A stretch of DNA of 64,000 nt from Devosia salina. GTDB lineage: Bacteria; Pseudomonadota; Alphaproteobacteria; Rhizobiales; Devosiaceae. Of the stretch, positions 8,106 through 17,032 are shown piece after piece. Numbering within the stretch: position 1 is the first letter of the stretch; the number at the start of each line of letters is the position of its first letter. The stretch covers positions 352,001 through 416,000 of the forward strand of contig NZ_CP080590.1 of NCBI RefSeq assembly GCF_019504385.1. Direction: 5' to 3'. Made by a program: the position numbers and the translations under genes. The notes under the pieces are model-generated. The model had not been told where the DNA came from. It ran no database searches and saw only the letters and a list, made by a program, of their open reading frames with translations.

Positions 8106-10577
8106 ATGGTCGTCCATTGGGATAATTCCATAGGCGCGTCCTTGCCGGTCATTCAGTTCCTGTTCACGGCACACGAGCCGGCCCACATCGTCCTGGCAGC
8201 GACGATCTGCATGATTTCCTCCTATGCCTGCATTGGCCTGCTGCGCCACGCCCGCCGCGCTCATGGCCGCATGCGCTCGGTATGGACGGCGGTGGCTGCG
8301 CTGGCCGTTGGCTTCGGCATCTGGGCGACCCATTTCGTGGCGGTGCTGGCCTTCCGCCCCGGCTTTACCCTTGGCTACGATCTCTGGCTGACCGCGCTGT
8401 CGCTGTTGATTGCCATCGTGCTGTGCGGCGTCGGCATCGCGCTGGCCATTCGTGCGACCAGCGCCCTGGACCGGTTTCTGGGCGGCGCCGTGGTCGGCGT
8501 GGCCATTTCGACCATGCACTATGCCGGCATCGCGGCGCTGGTGATGGGCGGCAGCCTGGGCTGGAACCCGGGTCTGGTCGCCACCTCCATCCTGTCCGGC
8601 ATGGCTTTTGCGGGCCTCGCCTTCACCATCGGCATGGATGGCAGCACGCGGCGGCTGCTTTCGGCGGCCCTGCTTCTGACGCTGGCCATCTGTGCCATGC
8701 ATTTCACCGCCATGGCCGCCGCCGACTTTTCGCTGTGTTTCCCGCTCTCGGCCGATGGCGGGCTGGATGGGTTCTGGCTCTCGGTGGCCCTCGCCTTCAT
8801 TTCGATGCTGCTATTGGCGCTGGCCCTGGGCAGCACGGTGCTCGACGAGGCCGACCGGCGCCGCACCGAACGTGAAAACGAGCGGCAATTGCGGGACGCA
8901 GCCCGGATCAGCGAGGTCACCGGCAAGCTCGAACTGGCCATGACCCATATGGCGCAAGGGCTGGGCCTCTACGACGCCGAGGGGCGTCTGCAACTCTACA
9001 ACCAGCGCTTTCCGTCCCTGCTTGGCATCGACCCGGCGATGAACCTGGCGGGCATCAGCTTTCGCCGCACCTGCCACTTGAGTGTTCTGGGCAGCGAGCA
9101 TCCGCCGGAAGATCTCGAAGCGCGCATCGATCAGGTGATGGCGAGCCATGCGCCGCTGATCGCAGGGGGCGGCGAGATCGTCCATAGCTTCGCCGAGGAC
9201 CGGGTCCTGCAGGTCAGCCACAGCCCCATCGGCGACGGCTCCTGGGTGACCACGATCGACGACATCACCGAACGGCATCGCTCGCAGCGCGCCATCGCCC
9301 ATCTGGCCCGCCACGATGGCCTGACGGGCCTGCCGAACCGGGCGCGCTTCCGGGAATCCTTCGACTGGGCACTGGCCCGGGCCGAGGAGGCGGGGGACAA
9401 GATCGCCATCATCGCCATCGACCTCGACCACTTCAAGGAGATCAATGATAGCCACGGCCATGCCGCCGGCGACATGGTGCTCAAGACTCTTTCAGGCTGC
9501 TTCAACAGCCTGCTCGGAGAAGGGGAAGTCATTGCCCGGCTGGGGGGCGACGAGTTCGCGGCGATCAAGATCTTCACGACCATGGATGGGCTGCGCGAGT
9601 TCCTGCAGCGGCTCGAGGCGGCCCTGACGCAACGCATCGAAACCGAGGCGCTCAAAGTGACGCCCGGCGGCAGCATCGGGGTCGCTGTCTGGCCCGATGA
9701 TGGACGGGACCTGTCCAAGTTGATGAGCAATGCCGACCTGGCCATGTATCGCGCCAAGATCGAGTTCGACCGCCGCATCTGCTACTATGAACACGACATG
9801 GATGAGCAGGCCCGCCAGCGGCGCGACATGGTGCGCGACCTGTGGACGGCGCTGGAGCAGAATGGCTTCTATCTCGCCTATCAGGTGCAGAAGTCGGTCG
9901 CGACAGGCGATATCACCGGCTACGAGGTGCTGCTGCGCTGGAACCGTCCGGGCCATGGCGAGGTCCCGCCTTCCGAATTCATTCCTGTGGCCGAGGAATG
10001 CGGGGCCATCAACGCCATCGGCATCTGGGTGCTCAAGATGGCGTGTCTCGAAGCCGCATCCTGGCCTGAACCCTACAAGATCGCCGTCAACGTTTCGGGC
10101 ATCCAGCTCTCCCAGGTGGAACTGGTCGAAACGGTCCGCAACGTGCTGTTCATGTCGGGCCTGGCGCCGGCACGCCTTGAGCTGGAAGTGACCGAAACCT
10201 CCATTATCGGCGACAAGCAGCGCGCCCTGCACATCCTGCGCCAGATCAAGGCCATGGGTGTCTCGATCGCCATCGACGATTTCTGCACCGGCTATTCCTC
10301 GCTCGACACGCTGCGCAGCTTCCCCTTCGACAAGATCAAGCTCGACCGCTCCTTCATGAGCGAGGTGGAGAGCAATGAGCAATCCAAGGCCATCGTGCGC
10401 GCCATCCTGGCGCTGGGACGGAGCCTCTCCGTCCCGGTACTGGCCGAGGGCGTGGAAACGCGTGAGCAACTCGACGTGCTGCGCAAGGAAGGCTGCACCG
10501 AGGCGCAAGGCTTTCTGCTCGGTCGTCCTGGTTCCATCGACTGGGCCGACAGGCTCGAGCCGGGGCTCAGGGCCTGA
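8106..10577 (+). CDS. MHYT-PAS-GGDEF-EAL cyclic-di-GMP signalling protein
   Basis: An integral-membrane signalling protein of about 823 residues. The N-terminal 250 residues are a seven-helix MHYT sensor with three signature segments (WATHFVAVLAF, STMHYAGIAAL, CAMHFTAMAA). Conserved Met and His residues of MHYT are proposed to bind copper. A PAS-like region (GLYDAEGRLQLYNQRF) precedes a GGDEF domain with an intact RLGGDEFAAIK near residue 481. The EAL domain follows with EVLLRW near 606 in place of EALLRW, plus NVSG, DDFCTGYSSL and AEGVET motifs. The catalytic Glu is kept, so both synthesis and hydrolysis of c-di-GMP are possible. ATG 8106 is preferred; a TTG lies at 8094. It is monocistronic. 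Confidence 0.93.
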   Translation: MVVHWDNSIGASLPVIQFLFTAHEPAHIVLAATICMISSYACIGLLRHARRAHGRMRSVWTAVAALAVGFGIWATHFVAVLAFRPGFTLGYDLWLTALSLLIAIVLCGVGIALAIRATSALDRFLGGAVVGVAISTMHYAGIAALVMGGSLGWNPGLVATSILSGMAFAGLAFTIGMDGSTRRLLSAALLLTLAICAMHFTAMAAADFSLCFPLSADGGLDGFWLSVALAFISMLLLALALGSTVLDEADRRRTERENERQLRDAARISEVTGKLELAMTHMAQGLGLYDAEGRLQLYNQRFPSLLGIDPAMNLAGISFRRTCHLSVLGSEHPPEDLEARIDQVMASHAPLIAGGGEIVHSFAEDRVLQVSHSPIGDGSWVTTIDDITERHRSQRAIAHLARHDGLTGLPNRARFRESFDWALARAEEAGDKIAIIAIDLDHFKEINDSHGHAAGDMVLKTLSGCFNSLLGEGEVIARLGGDEFAAIKIFTTMDGLREFLQRLEAALTQRIETEALKVTPGGSIGVAVWPDDGRDLSKLMSNADLAMYRAKIEFDRRICYYEHDMDEQARQRRDMVRDLWTALEQNGFYLAYQVQKSVATGDITGYEVLLRWNRPGHGEVPPSEFIPVAEECGAINAIGIWVLKMACLEAASWPEPYKIAVNVSGIQLSQVELVETVRNVLFMSGLAPARLELEVTETSIIGDKQRALHILRQIKAMGVSIAIDDFCTGYSSLDTLRSFPFDKIKLDRSFMSEVESNEQSKAIVRAILALGRSLSVPVLAEGVETREQLDVLRKEGCTEAQGFLLGRPGSIDWADRLEPGLRA

Positions 10578-10634
10578 AGCGCCATCGGGCATTTTGATTG
10601 ACCCCGACGCGGGCCCGGCAGTAGCGTGCCGGCC

Positions 10635-11627
10635 ATGGTTACGATCAAAGAAATTGCTGCGGCAGTCGGGGTATCGAGCGCAACCGTCTCGCGCGTCCTC
10701 AATTACGATTCAACGCTCTCGATTTCCAACCGCAAGCGCCAGGCCATCATCGAGACGGCCGAAGCGCTCAATTATGCCACGCCGCGCAACCGCAACCGGG
10801 CCAACCAGCAGGGGCTGAACAAGCTGGCGCTGGTGCATTTCCTGGCGCCCGAGCGCGAACTGGTCGATCCCTATTACGTCGCCCTGCGCCTGGGCATCGA
10901 GCGCCGCTGCGCTGCCCTCAAGATCGAAACGGTAAAAGTTTACCACACCGACGCCCGCCCCGATGCCAAGCTCCTCCAGGAAGCGTCCGGCACCATCGCT
11001 ATCGGCCGCCATGACGAGGACGAAACCGAATGGCTGCAGCGCAATTCGCGGCAGATCGTATTTGCCGACCACGTGCCCCATGACGACCAGATCGACTCGG
11101 TTTCCGCCGACCTGCGCGCCGCCATGGAAAAGCTGCTGGCGGCGCTGGCCCAGCGCGGCTATCGGCGCATTGCCTATATCGGCTGGGGCGACCGGCGCGC
11201 CCAGGCCTTCGTGCAGTGGATGACCGCGGCGGGCTGGTTTGACGACCGCCTGTTCCGCAGCGGCGACAATACCGAAGAGGGCGGCTACCGCCTGACCCGG
11301 GACATCCTCGCCGAACGGCGGCCGCTCGACGCCATCGTCACCTTCAACGATTCCATGGCCATCGGTACCTATCGCGCCCTGCACGAGGCGGGCCTGTCCA
11401 TCCCCGGCGATATCGGGGTGGCCAGCTTCAACGACATCTCGGTTGCCCAGTTCCTCAACCCGCCTTTGACCACCGTGCACCTGCCGGCCGAGGAGATCGG
11501 CGAGGCGGCGGTGGAACTGCTGCTCGAGCGGGTTGGCGGGCGTGAACTGGCCAAGCAGATCAGCCTGGCATCGCGCATTGTCTGGCGGGCGAGTACCCGC
11601 GCTTTGACGGGCGAAAGCGCGCAGTAA
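10635..11627 (+). CDS. LacI-family transcriptional regulator, EbgR-like
   Basis: A 330-residue DNA-binding regulator. The N-terminal helix-turn-helix reads VTIKEIAAAVGVSSATVSRVLN, close to EbgR, and a segment LVDPYYVALRLGIERRC matches the EbgR-type ligand-binding domain. The remainder is the periplasmic-binding-protein-like sensor (AIVTFNDSMAIGTYRAL, GVASFNDISVAQFLNPPLTTV). It precedes an operon with a GH2 beta-galactosidase, so galactosides are the probable effectors. ATG 10635 is chosen because the family starts at this helix; GTG 10626 is possible. A short hairpin (CCGGCA/TGCCGG, 10615-10632) lies directly before the start. Candidate operators lie inside the gene at 10931 and at its stop codon at 11622-11651. 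Confidence 0.92.
   Translation: MVTIKEIAAAVGVSSATVSRVLNYDSTLSISNRKRQAIIETAEALNYATPRNRNRANQQGLNKLALVHFLAPERELVDPYYVALRLGIERRCAALKIETVKVYHTDARPDAKLLQEASGTIAIGRHDEDETEWLQRNSRQIVFADHVPHDDQIDSVSADLRAAMEKLLAALAQRGYRRIAYIGWGDRRAQAFVQWMTAAGWFDDRLFRSGDNTEEGGYRLTRDILAERRPLDAIVTFNDSMAIGTYRALHEAGLSIPGDIGVASFNDISVAQFLNPPLTTVHLPAEEIGEAAVELLLERVGGRELAKQISLASRIVWRASTRALTGESAQ
10931..10944. promoter_or_regulatory. Candidate intragenic operator of the LacI-type regulator
   Basis: GGTAAAAGTTTACC is a perfect GGTAAA/TTTACC inverted repeat with a two-base centre inside the regulator gene. It matches in 13 of 14 positions apart from centre choice the sequence GGTAAAAATTTACT found at 11637-11650 in front of the operon. 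LacI-family repressors often use paired operators, one within the regulator gene. The link to this regulator is inference. Confidence 0.4.
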
Positions 11628-11651
11628 ATTTTCCGAGGTAAAAATTTACTG
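11622..11651. promoter_or_regulatory. Candidate operator upstream of the galactoside operon
   Basis: An 11-base perfect inverted repeat, CAGTAAATTTT and AAAATTTACTG, separated by eight bases, spans the stop codon of the regulator gene. Nested in its right half is GGTAAAAATTTACT (11637-11650), nearly the same as the intragenic site at 10931. The position, about 80-110 bases before the binding-protein start, fits a repressor operator at or near the promoter. A role as a weak terminator for the regulator gene is less likely because there is no T-run directly after it. Confidence 0.5.
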
Positions 11652-11730
11652 AAATTCTTGCCTCGGTCCAAAAGTCATATTAGTCTTGCCTTCAGGGTGA
11701 TGAGGAAACACCCAATTGGGAGGATTATCA

Positions 11731-13005
11731 ATGACCAGCTTTTCCACGAGCCTGAAGCGCTCGCTCGCCATCGCTTTGGCCGGGATTTCCATGTTCAGCG
11801 TGACGGCCGCGTCCGCCGCTGAGATCACCGTCTGGTGCTGGGACCCGAACTTCAATGGCGCCACCATGAAGCTCGCCGCCGAGCGTTATGCCGCCGAGCA
11901 TCCCGACGTGACCGTCAATATCGTCGACTTCGCCAAGGCCGACCTCGAGACCAAGCTGCAGGCGCAGCTCGCCTCGGGCACCACGGACGGCCTGCCCGAC
12001 ATCGTGCTGATCGAGGACTACGGTGCCCAGAAATACCTGCAGTCCTTCCCCGGCGCCTTCGAGCCGCTGAGCGACAAGATCGATCTCTCGGGCTTTGCGC
12101 CCTACAAGGTCGAGCTCGCCTCGCTCAATGGCATGGGCTATTCGCTGCCCTTCGATTCCGGCGTCACCGGCTTCTTCTACCGCTCCGACATTCTCGAAGA
12201 GGCTGGCTACAGCGCCGCTGACCTCGAAGGCATCACCTGGAACCGCCTGATCGAGATCGGCAAGGACATCAAGGACAAGACCGGGCAGATCCTGTTCCCG
12301 ATCGACCCCAATGATGCCGGCATCTTCCGCATCATGATGCAGTCCGCCGGCTCCTGGTATTTCAATGCCGATGGCAGCGTGAACATCGCCAATAACGATG
12401 TGTTCAAGGCATCGCTCAAGACCTATCAGGACCTGGTCGCCTCGGGCATCACCAAGCCCGTCGCCGGCTGGACCGAATATACCGGCTCGTTCACCTCGGG
12501 CGACACCCTGGGCACCGTGACCGGCGTGTGGATGGTGGGGACCATCAAGGCCAATGCCGATCAGTCCGGCCAGTGGGGCATTGCCCCGATCCCGGCGCTC
12601 GATGGCGTCGAAGGTGCAACCAATGCCTCCAACCTGGGCGGTTCGAGCTGGTATGTGCTCTCCTCGGCTCCCGAGAAGGACACGGCCGTCGACTTCCTGT
12701 CCTCCGTCTGGGGCCAGGACACCGAGTTCTACCAGCAAATCCTGGTCAACCAGGGCGCCCTTGGCTCGCTGCTTGCCGCCCGTGAAGGCGAGGCCTATTC
12801 GGCCAGCGACGACTTCTTCGGCGGCGCTCCGGTCTGGCAGAACTTCTCCGACTGGCTCGGTCAGATCCCGGCGGTCAACTACGGCATCTTCACCAACGAG
12901 GCCGACGCGGCCGTCGTGGCGCAGATCCCGGCCCTGACCAGCGGTGGCAATGTCGACGAGATCGCCGCGGCCATCGAGGCCCAGGTGAGCCAGCAGATCC
13001 AGTAA
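11731..13005 (+). CDS. Carbohydrate ABC transporter substrate-binding protein (LacE-like)
   Basis: A 424-residue periplasmic binding protein of the CUT1 family. Residues 1-29 are a Sec signal peptide (KRS, hydrophobic core, ASA-A cleavage motif), and the mature protein begins EITVWCWDPNFNG. Internal family features include YSLPFDSGVTGFFYRSDIL and a C-terminal helical lobe. The start is ATG 11731 with GGGAGGA at 11718-11724. It opens an operon whose order (binding protein, two permeases, GH2 enzyme, ATPase) is that of the Agrobacterium lacEFGZK operon, so lactose or another beta-galactoside is the likely ligand. A strong hairpin follows the gene. Confidence 0.92.
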   Translation: MTSFSTSLKRSLAIALAGISMFSVTAASAAEITVWCWDPNFNGATMKLAAERYAAEHPDVTVNIVDFAKADLETKLQAQLASGTTDGLPDIVLIEDYGAQKYLQSFPGAFEPLSDKIDLSGFAPYKVELASLNGMGYSLPFDSGVTGFFYRSDILEEAGYSAADLEGITWNRLIEIGKDIKDKTGQILFPIDPNDAGIFRIMMQSAGSWYFNADGSVNIANNDVFKASLKTYQDLVASGITKPVAGWTEYTGSFTSGDTLGTVTGVWMVGTIKANADQSGQWGIAPIPALDGVEGATNASNLGGSSWYVLSSAPEKDTAVDFLSSVWGQDTEFYQQILVNQGALGSLLAAREGEAYSASDDFFGGAPVWQNFSDWLGQIPAVNYGIFTNEADAAVVAQIPALTSGGNVDEIAAAIEAQVSQQIQ

Positions 13006-13050
13006 GATCGCAACACCGGGGGCGGTTCGCCGCCTCCGGCCTCCCCGAGG

Positions 13051-13071
13051 CCCCCGCGTACCACGCGGGGG
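13051..13071. other. GC-rich hairpin after the binding-protein gene
   Basis: CCCCCGCGT and ACGCGGGGG form a perfect nine-base stem with a three-base loop between the binding-protein and permease genes. It is followed only eleven bases later by TTTTT, so it is a poor terminator. Such hairpins after binding-protein genes commonly stabilise the upstream mRNA or partly attenuate downstream genes, which would keep binding protein in excess over permease. Confidence 0.6.
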
Positions 13072-13096
13072 TCATCGGTGATTTTTGGCTCCGGCA

Positions 13097-13996
13097 ATGG
13101 GGGTTGGCGTGGCGCAATCCGGTCTGGCACGCACTGAACAATGGAATGGCTGGCTCTTTGTCATGCCGGCGCTGGTCCTGCTCGGCGTCTTCATGATCTA
13201 TCCCATCCTGTGGTCGCTCTGGATGAGCTTCCAGGTTGGGCGCGGCATGAATTTCAGCTTTGGCGGCTTCGCCAATATCCTGCGCCTGACCCAGGATCCG
13301 GTCTTCATCCGGGCGCTGACCAATACGCTGACCTTCCTGGCCATCCAGGTGCCGATCATGCTGATCCTGGCCCTGCTGTTCGCCAATGCGCTCAATGACA
13401 GCAATCTCTGGGGTCGTTCCTGGTTCCGCACCGCCATCTTCCTGCCCTGCGTCACCTCGCTGGTGGCCTATTCGGTGGTCTTCAAGTCCATGTTTGCCCA
13501 GGACGGCATCATGAACCAGATGCTCATGGCCATCCATGTGATCCAGGACCCCATCCCGTGGCTGGCCGATCCCTTCTGGGCCAAGGTGGTGATCATCAGC
13601 GCCATCACCTGGCGCTGGACCGGCTACAACATGATCTTTTACCTCGCCGCCATGCAGAATATCGACCGCTCGATCTACGAAGCGGCACGGATCGACGGCG
13701 TCCCGGCATGGGCCCGCTTCTGGCACATCACCGTGCCCATGCTGAAGCCGGTGATCCTGTTCACCACCGTCATCTCCACCATCGGCACCCTGCAGCTGTT
13801 CGACGAGCCGAACCTGATCACCAATGGCGGCGCGCCCTCGGATTCGACGCTGACGCTGTCGCTCTACATCTACAATCTGAGCTTCAAGTTCATGCCCAGC
13901 TTCGGCTATGCCTCGACGGTTTCCTACGTCATCGTCGTGCTCGTGGGTATCCTCACCTTCATCCAGTTCCTGGCCGCAAGGGATCGCCGCGCATGA
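13097..13996 (+). CDS. Carbohydrate ABC transporter permease (LacF/MalF-like)
   Basis: A 299-residue inner-membrane permease with six predicted membrane segments, starting with WLFVMPALVLLGVFMIYPILW. The EAA loop that contacts the ATPase is seen as YEAARIDGVPAWARFWHITVP near residue 197. It pairs with the following permease to form the channel. Starts at ATG 13097 or GTG 13109 are possible; the latter has a GGGGG stretch at better spacing, and TTG 13085 is unlikely. It overlaps the next gene by ATGA. The gene context indicates galactoside uptake. Confidence 0.92.
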   Translation: MGVGVAQSGLARTEQWNGWLFVMPALVLLGVFMIYPILWSLWMSFQVGRGMNFSFGGFANILRLTQDPVFIRALTNTLTFLAIQVPIMLILALLFANALNDSNLWGRSWFRTAIFLPCVTSLVAYSVVFKSMFAQDGIMNQMLMAIHVIQDPIPWLADPFWAKVVIISAITWRWTGYNMIFYLAAMQNIDRSIYEAARIDGVPAWARFWHITVPMLKPVILFTTVISTIGTLQLFDEPNLITNGGAPSDSTLTLSLYIYNLSFKFMPSFGYASTVSYVIVVLVGILTFIQFLAARDRRA

Positions 13997-14811
13997 GCAA
14001 TCCTCTCGCCCTGATCGGCCGCGCGGCCACCTATCTGCTGCTGCTCTTGGCCGCCTTCATCTCGGTCTTCCCCTTCTTCTGGATGGCGGTCGGTGCCACC
14101 AATACCTCCGCCGACGTGATCAAGGGTAAGGCCACGCCCGGCGGCGCCCTCTGGAGCAATATCGTCACCTTTTTCACCTCGGTGGACATGCCGAGGATCC
14201 TGTTCAACTCGTTCTTCATCGCCGGGGTCGGCACGGCGCTGACGCTGCTGGTCTCCTCGCTGGCCGGCTATGGCTTCGAGATGTTCCGCTCCCGCTTCCG
14301 CGAGCGCATCTTCGGCGGCCTGCTGTTGATGCTCTCCATCCCCTTCGCCGCACTCATGGTGCCGCTGTTCATCATGATGGCGAACCTCAAGATCATTAAC
14401 ACCTACCAGGCGATCATCCTGCCCACGGTGGCCTCGATCTTCATCGTCTTCTATTTCCGCCAGGCCACCAAGGCCTTCCCGCACGAGCTGCGCGACGCCG
14501 CGCGCATCGACGGGCTCAAGGAATGGCAGATTTTCCTGTTCGTCTACATGCCGGTGATGCGCTCGACCTATGCGGCGGCCACCATCATCGTGTTCATGGC
14601 CAACTGGAACAATTATCTCTGGCCGCTGATCGTGCTGCAGACCAATGAGATGAAGACCCTGACCCTGGTGGTCGCCGGGCTCACCTCTGCCTATACCCCC
14701 GATTTCGGCGTGGTCATGGTCGGCGCGATCTTCGCCACCCTGCCCACCCTCGTCATCTTCTTCCTGCTCCAGCGCCGCTTCGTCGAAGGCATGCTGGGCG
14801 CCGTCAAATAG
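13993..14811 (+). CDS. Carbohydrate ABC transporter permease (LacG/MalG-like)
   Basis: A 272-residue inner-membrane permease with six predicted segments, beginning YLLLLLAAFISVFPFFWMAV. The EAA-type loop reads RDAARIDGLKEWQIFLFVYMP near residue 167, and the C-terminus ends FLLQRRFVEGMLGAVK, typical of MalG-class proteins. ATG 13993 overlaps the stop of the partner permease (ATGA), which rules out the longer reading of this frame. The following GH2 gene starts eight bases after its stop. Confidence 0.93.
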   Translation: MSNPLALIGRAATYLLLLLAAFISVFPFFWMAVGATNTSADVIKGKATPGGALWSNIVTFFTSVDMPRILFNSFFIAGVGTALTLLVSSLAGYGFEMFRSRFRERIFGGLLLMLSIPFAALMVPLFIMMANLKIINTYQAIILPTVASIFIVFYFRQATKAFPHELRDAARIDGLKEWQIFLFVYMPVMRSTYAAATIIVFMANWNNYLWPLIVLQTNEMKTLTLVVAGLTSAYTPDFGVVMVGAIFATLPTLVIFFLLQRRFVEGMLGAVK

Positions 14812-14819
14812 AGACTTCC

Positions 14820-17021
14820 ATGCGTCCCCTGATCGATTTCAATTCTTCCTGGCTGTTCGAGGGCAAGGACAGCGTCCGCCTGCCGCACAATGCGGTGGAG
14901 CTGCCCTTCTCCTATTTTGACGAGAAGGTGTATCAGCGCGTCTTCACCTATGAGAAACGCTTTGCCGCCGAACCGGCGTGGCAGGGGAAAGAGGTTGCCG
15001 TCGTCTTCGATGGCGCCATGGCCAATGCCAAGGTCAGCCTCAACGGCCAGGAAATCGCGGCGCACAAGGACGGCTACACGCCCTTCGAGGCGCGGCTGAC
15101 CGGCAAGCTCAAGGACGGCGAGAATGTGCTGACCGTCACCATCGACGGCAGCGAAAACCCCGAGATTCCGCCCTTTGGCGGGCAGATCGACTATCTCACC
15201 TATGCCGGCATCTATCGCGAAGCCTGGCTCCGGGTGACGGCGCCGATCTTTGTCGGCAATGCCAAGGTGGAGACGCCCGATGCGCTGGCCGAAAAGAAAT
15301 CGGTACGGGTCCGCATCGAATTGAGCAATCCGCAGGACCTGCCGCTCTCGGGCAGGCTGATCGCGACGCTGCTTGATGCGGATGGCAAGGCGATCGCCTC
15401 GACCGATGCGGCGATCAATGGCGCCAGCGTCGAGATCGGCTTCGATGGCCTTGCCGGTATCAGCCTCTGGGACATCGACAATCCCGCGCTCTATACGCTC
15501 GCGGTCACCATCGACACGACCCATGGGCAGGACGAGGCAAAATTCCGTTTCGGCTTCCGCACCGCCGAATTCACCACCGAAGGGTTCAAGCTCAACGGCA
15601 AGGCGCTGAAGCTCCGGGGCCTAAACCGGCACCAGTCCTTCCCCTATATCGGCTATGCGCTGGGCAAGTCGGCGCAGGAGCGCGACGCGGAAATATTGAA
15701 GCGCGAACTCAAGCTCAACATGGTGCGCACCTCGCACTATCCGCAGAGCCATTATTTCCTCGACCGCTGCGACGAGCTGGGACTGCTGGTCTTCGAGGAA
15801 ATCCCCGGCTGGCAGCATATCGGCGGCGAAAGCTGGAAGGACGAGAGCGTCGAGAACGTCCGGCGCATGATCACCCGCGACTGGAACCACCCCTCCATCG
15901 TCATCTGGGGCGTGCGCATCAACGAAAGTCAGGACGACCACGACTTCTACCTGCGCACCAACAGGCTGGCGCATGAGCTGGACTCGACCCGCTCGACCGG
16001 TGGCGTGCGCTACATCACCGAGAGCGAATTGCTCGAAGACGTCTATACGATGAACGACTTCATCCTCGGCAACGAGGAATGGGGCGGCAACCGCCCGCGC
16101 ACCCCGCTGCGGCCGCAGCAGGAGGTAACCGGCCTCGATCGCGTCGTGCCTTACATGATCACCGAATATGGCGGGCACATGTACCCGACCAAGAGCTGGG
16201 ACCAGGAGCAGCGCCAGGCCGAACATGTCACGCGCCATCTCGAGGTGATGAACGCGGCTTATGGCGACCCGCAGATCGCGGGCTGCATCGGCTGGTGCGC
16301 CTTCGACTACAACACGCACAAGGATTTCGGCTCGGGCGACCGCCTCTGCCACCATGGCGTCATGGACATGTTCCGCGAGCCAAAATTCGCAGCCTATGCC
16401 TATATCAGCCAGTGCGATCCCGCCGACGAGGTGATCCTCAAGCCGGTGACCTTCTGGGCCCGCGGCGAGCGCAATATCGGCGGCGTGCTGCCGCTGATCA
16501 TCCTGACCAATTGCGATGCGGTCGAGCTGACCTATGGCAAGAACAAGCCCAAGCGCTTCACGCCCGACCGCGAGGCCTTCCCCCATCTTCCCCACGCGCC
16601 GGTCATCATCAAGCGCGAGCACCTGACCGACGAAGAACTGGGCCTGTGGGGGATGAGCTGGGAAGACGCCACCATCACCGGCTATCTCGATGGCCAGGCG
16701 GTCAAGACGGTGAACTTCATCTCCGACCCAGTTGCGACGACGCTCGAAGTCGTGCCCGACGCGACCGAGATCGGCGCGGCAGGCGACACCACCCGCGTCA
16801 TGGTGCGGGCGCTGGATCAGTCGGGCAAGAAACTGCCCTTCTTCCCCGAACCTGTCTCCATCGAAGTCTCAGGCGCTGCCGAGCGGCTGGGCCCGGGCCT
16901 GGTCCCGCTGCGCGCCGGCTCGACCGGCTTCTGGCTCAAATCCACCGGCCAGGGCCCGATCACCGTCACCGTGACCAATGAGCGGCTGGGCCGCGCCGTC
17001 GCAACCCTGTCCGCAAGCTGA
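14820..17021 (+). CDS. Glycoside hydrolase family 2 (beta-galactosidase-like)
   Basis: A 733-residue retaining glycosidase without a signal peptide, so it should act in the cytoplasm on imported sugar. Domain order is a jelly-roll sugar-binding domain (about 1-180), an immunoglobulin-like domain (about 185-270), the TIM barrel (about 270-560) and a C-terminal beta domain. The family signature LRGLNRHQSFPYIG lies near 262. The acid/base Glu is E369 in RINES and the nucleophile is E449 in ITEYGG. Members act on beta-galactosides or beta-glucuronides; the lac-type operon order favours beta-galactosidase, but specificity cannot be fixed from sequence. Confidence 0.9.
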   Translation: MRPLIDFNSSWLFEGKDSVRLPHNAVELPFSYFDEKVYQRVFTYEKRFAAEPAWQGKEVAVVFDGAMANAKVSLNGQEIAAHKDGYTPFEARLTGKLKDGENVLTVTIDGSENPEIPPFGGQIDYLTYAGIYREAWLRVTAPIFVGNAKVETPDALAEKKSVRVRIELSNPQDLPLSGRLIATLLDADGKAIASTDAAINGASVEIGFDGLAGISLWDIDNPALYTLAVTIDTTHGQDEAKFRFGFRTAEFTTEGFKLNGKALKLRGLNRHQSFPYIGYALGKSAQERDAEILKRELKLNMVRTSHYPQSHYFLDRCDELGLLVFEEIPGWQHIGGESWKDESVENVRRMITRDWNHPSIVIWGVRINESQDDHDFYLRTNRLAHELDSTRSTGGVRYITESELLEDVYTMNDFILGNEEWGGNRPRTPLRPQQEVTGLDRVVPYMITEYGGHMYPTKSWDQEQRQAEHVTRHLEVMNAAYGDPQIAGCIGWCAFDYNTHKDFGSGDRLCHHGVMDMFREPKFAAYAYISQCDPADEVILKPVTFWARGERNIGGVLPLIILTNCDAVELTYGKNKPKRFTPDREAFPHLPHAPVIIKREHLTDEELGLWGMSWEDATITGYLDGQAVKTVNFISDPVATTLEVVPDATEIGAAGDTTRVMVRALDQSGKKLPFFPEPVSIEVSGAAERLGPGLVPLRAGSTGFWLKSTGQGPITVTVTNERLGRAVATLSAS

Positions 17022-17032
17022 GGAACCTGCCC

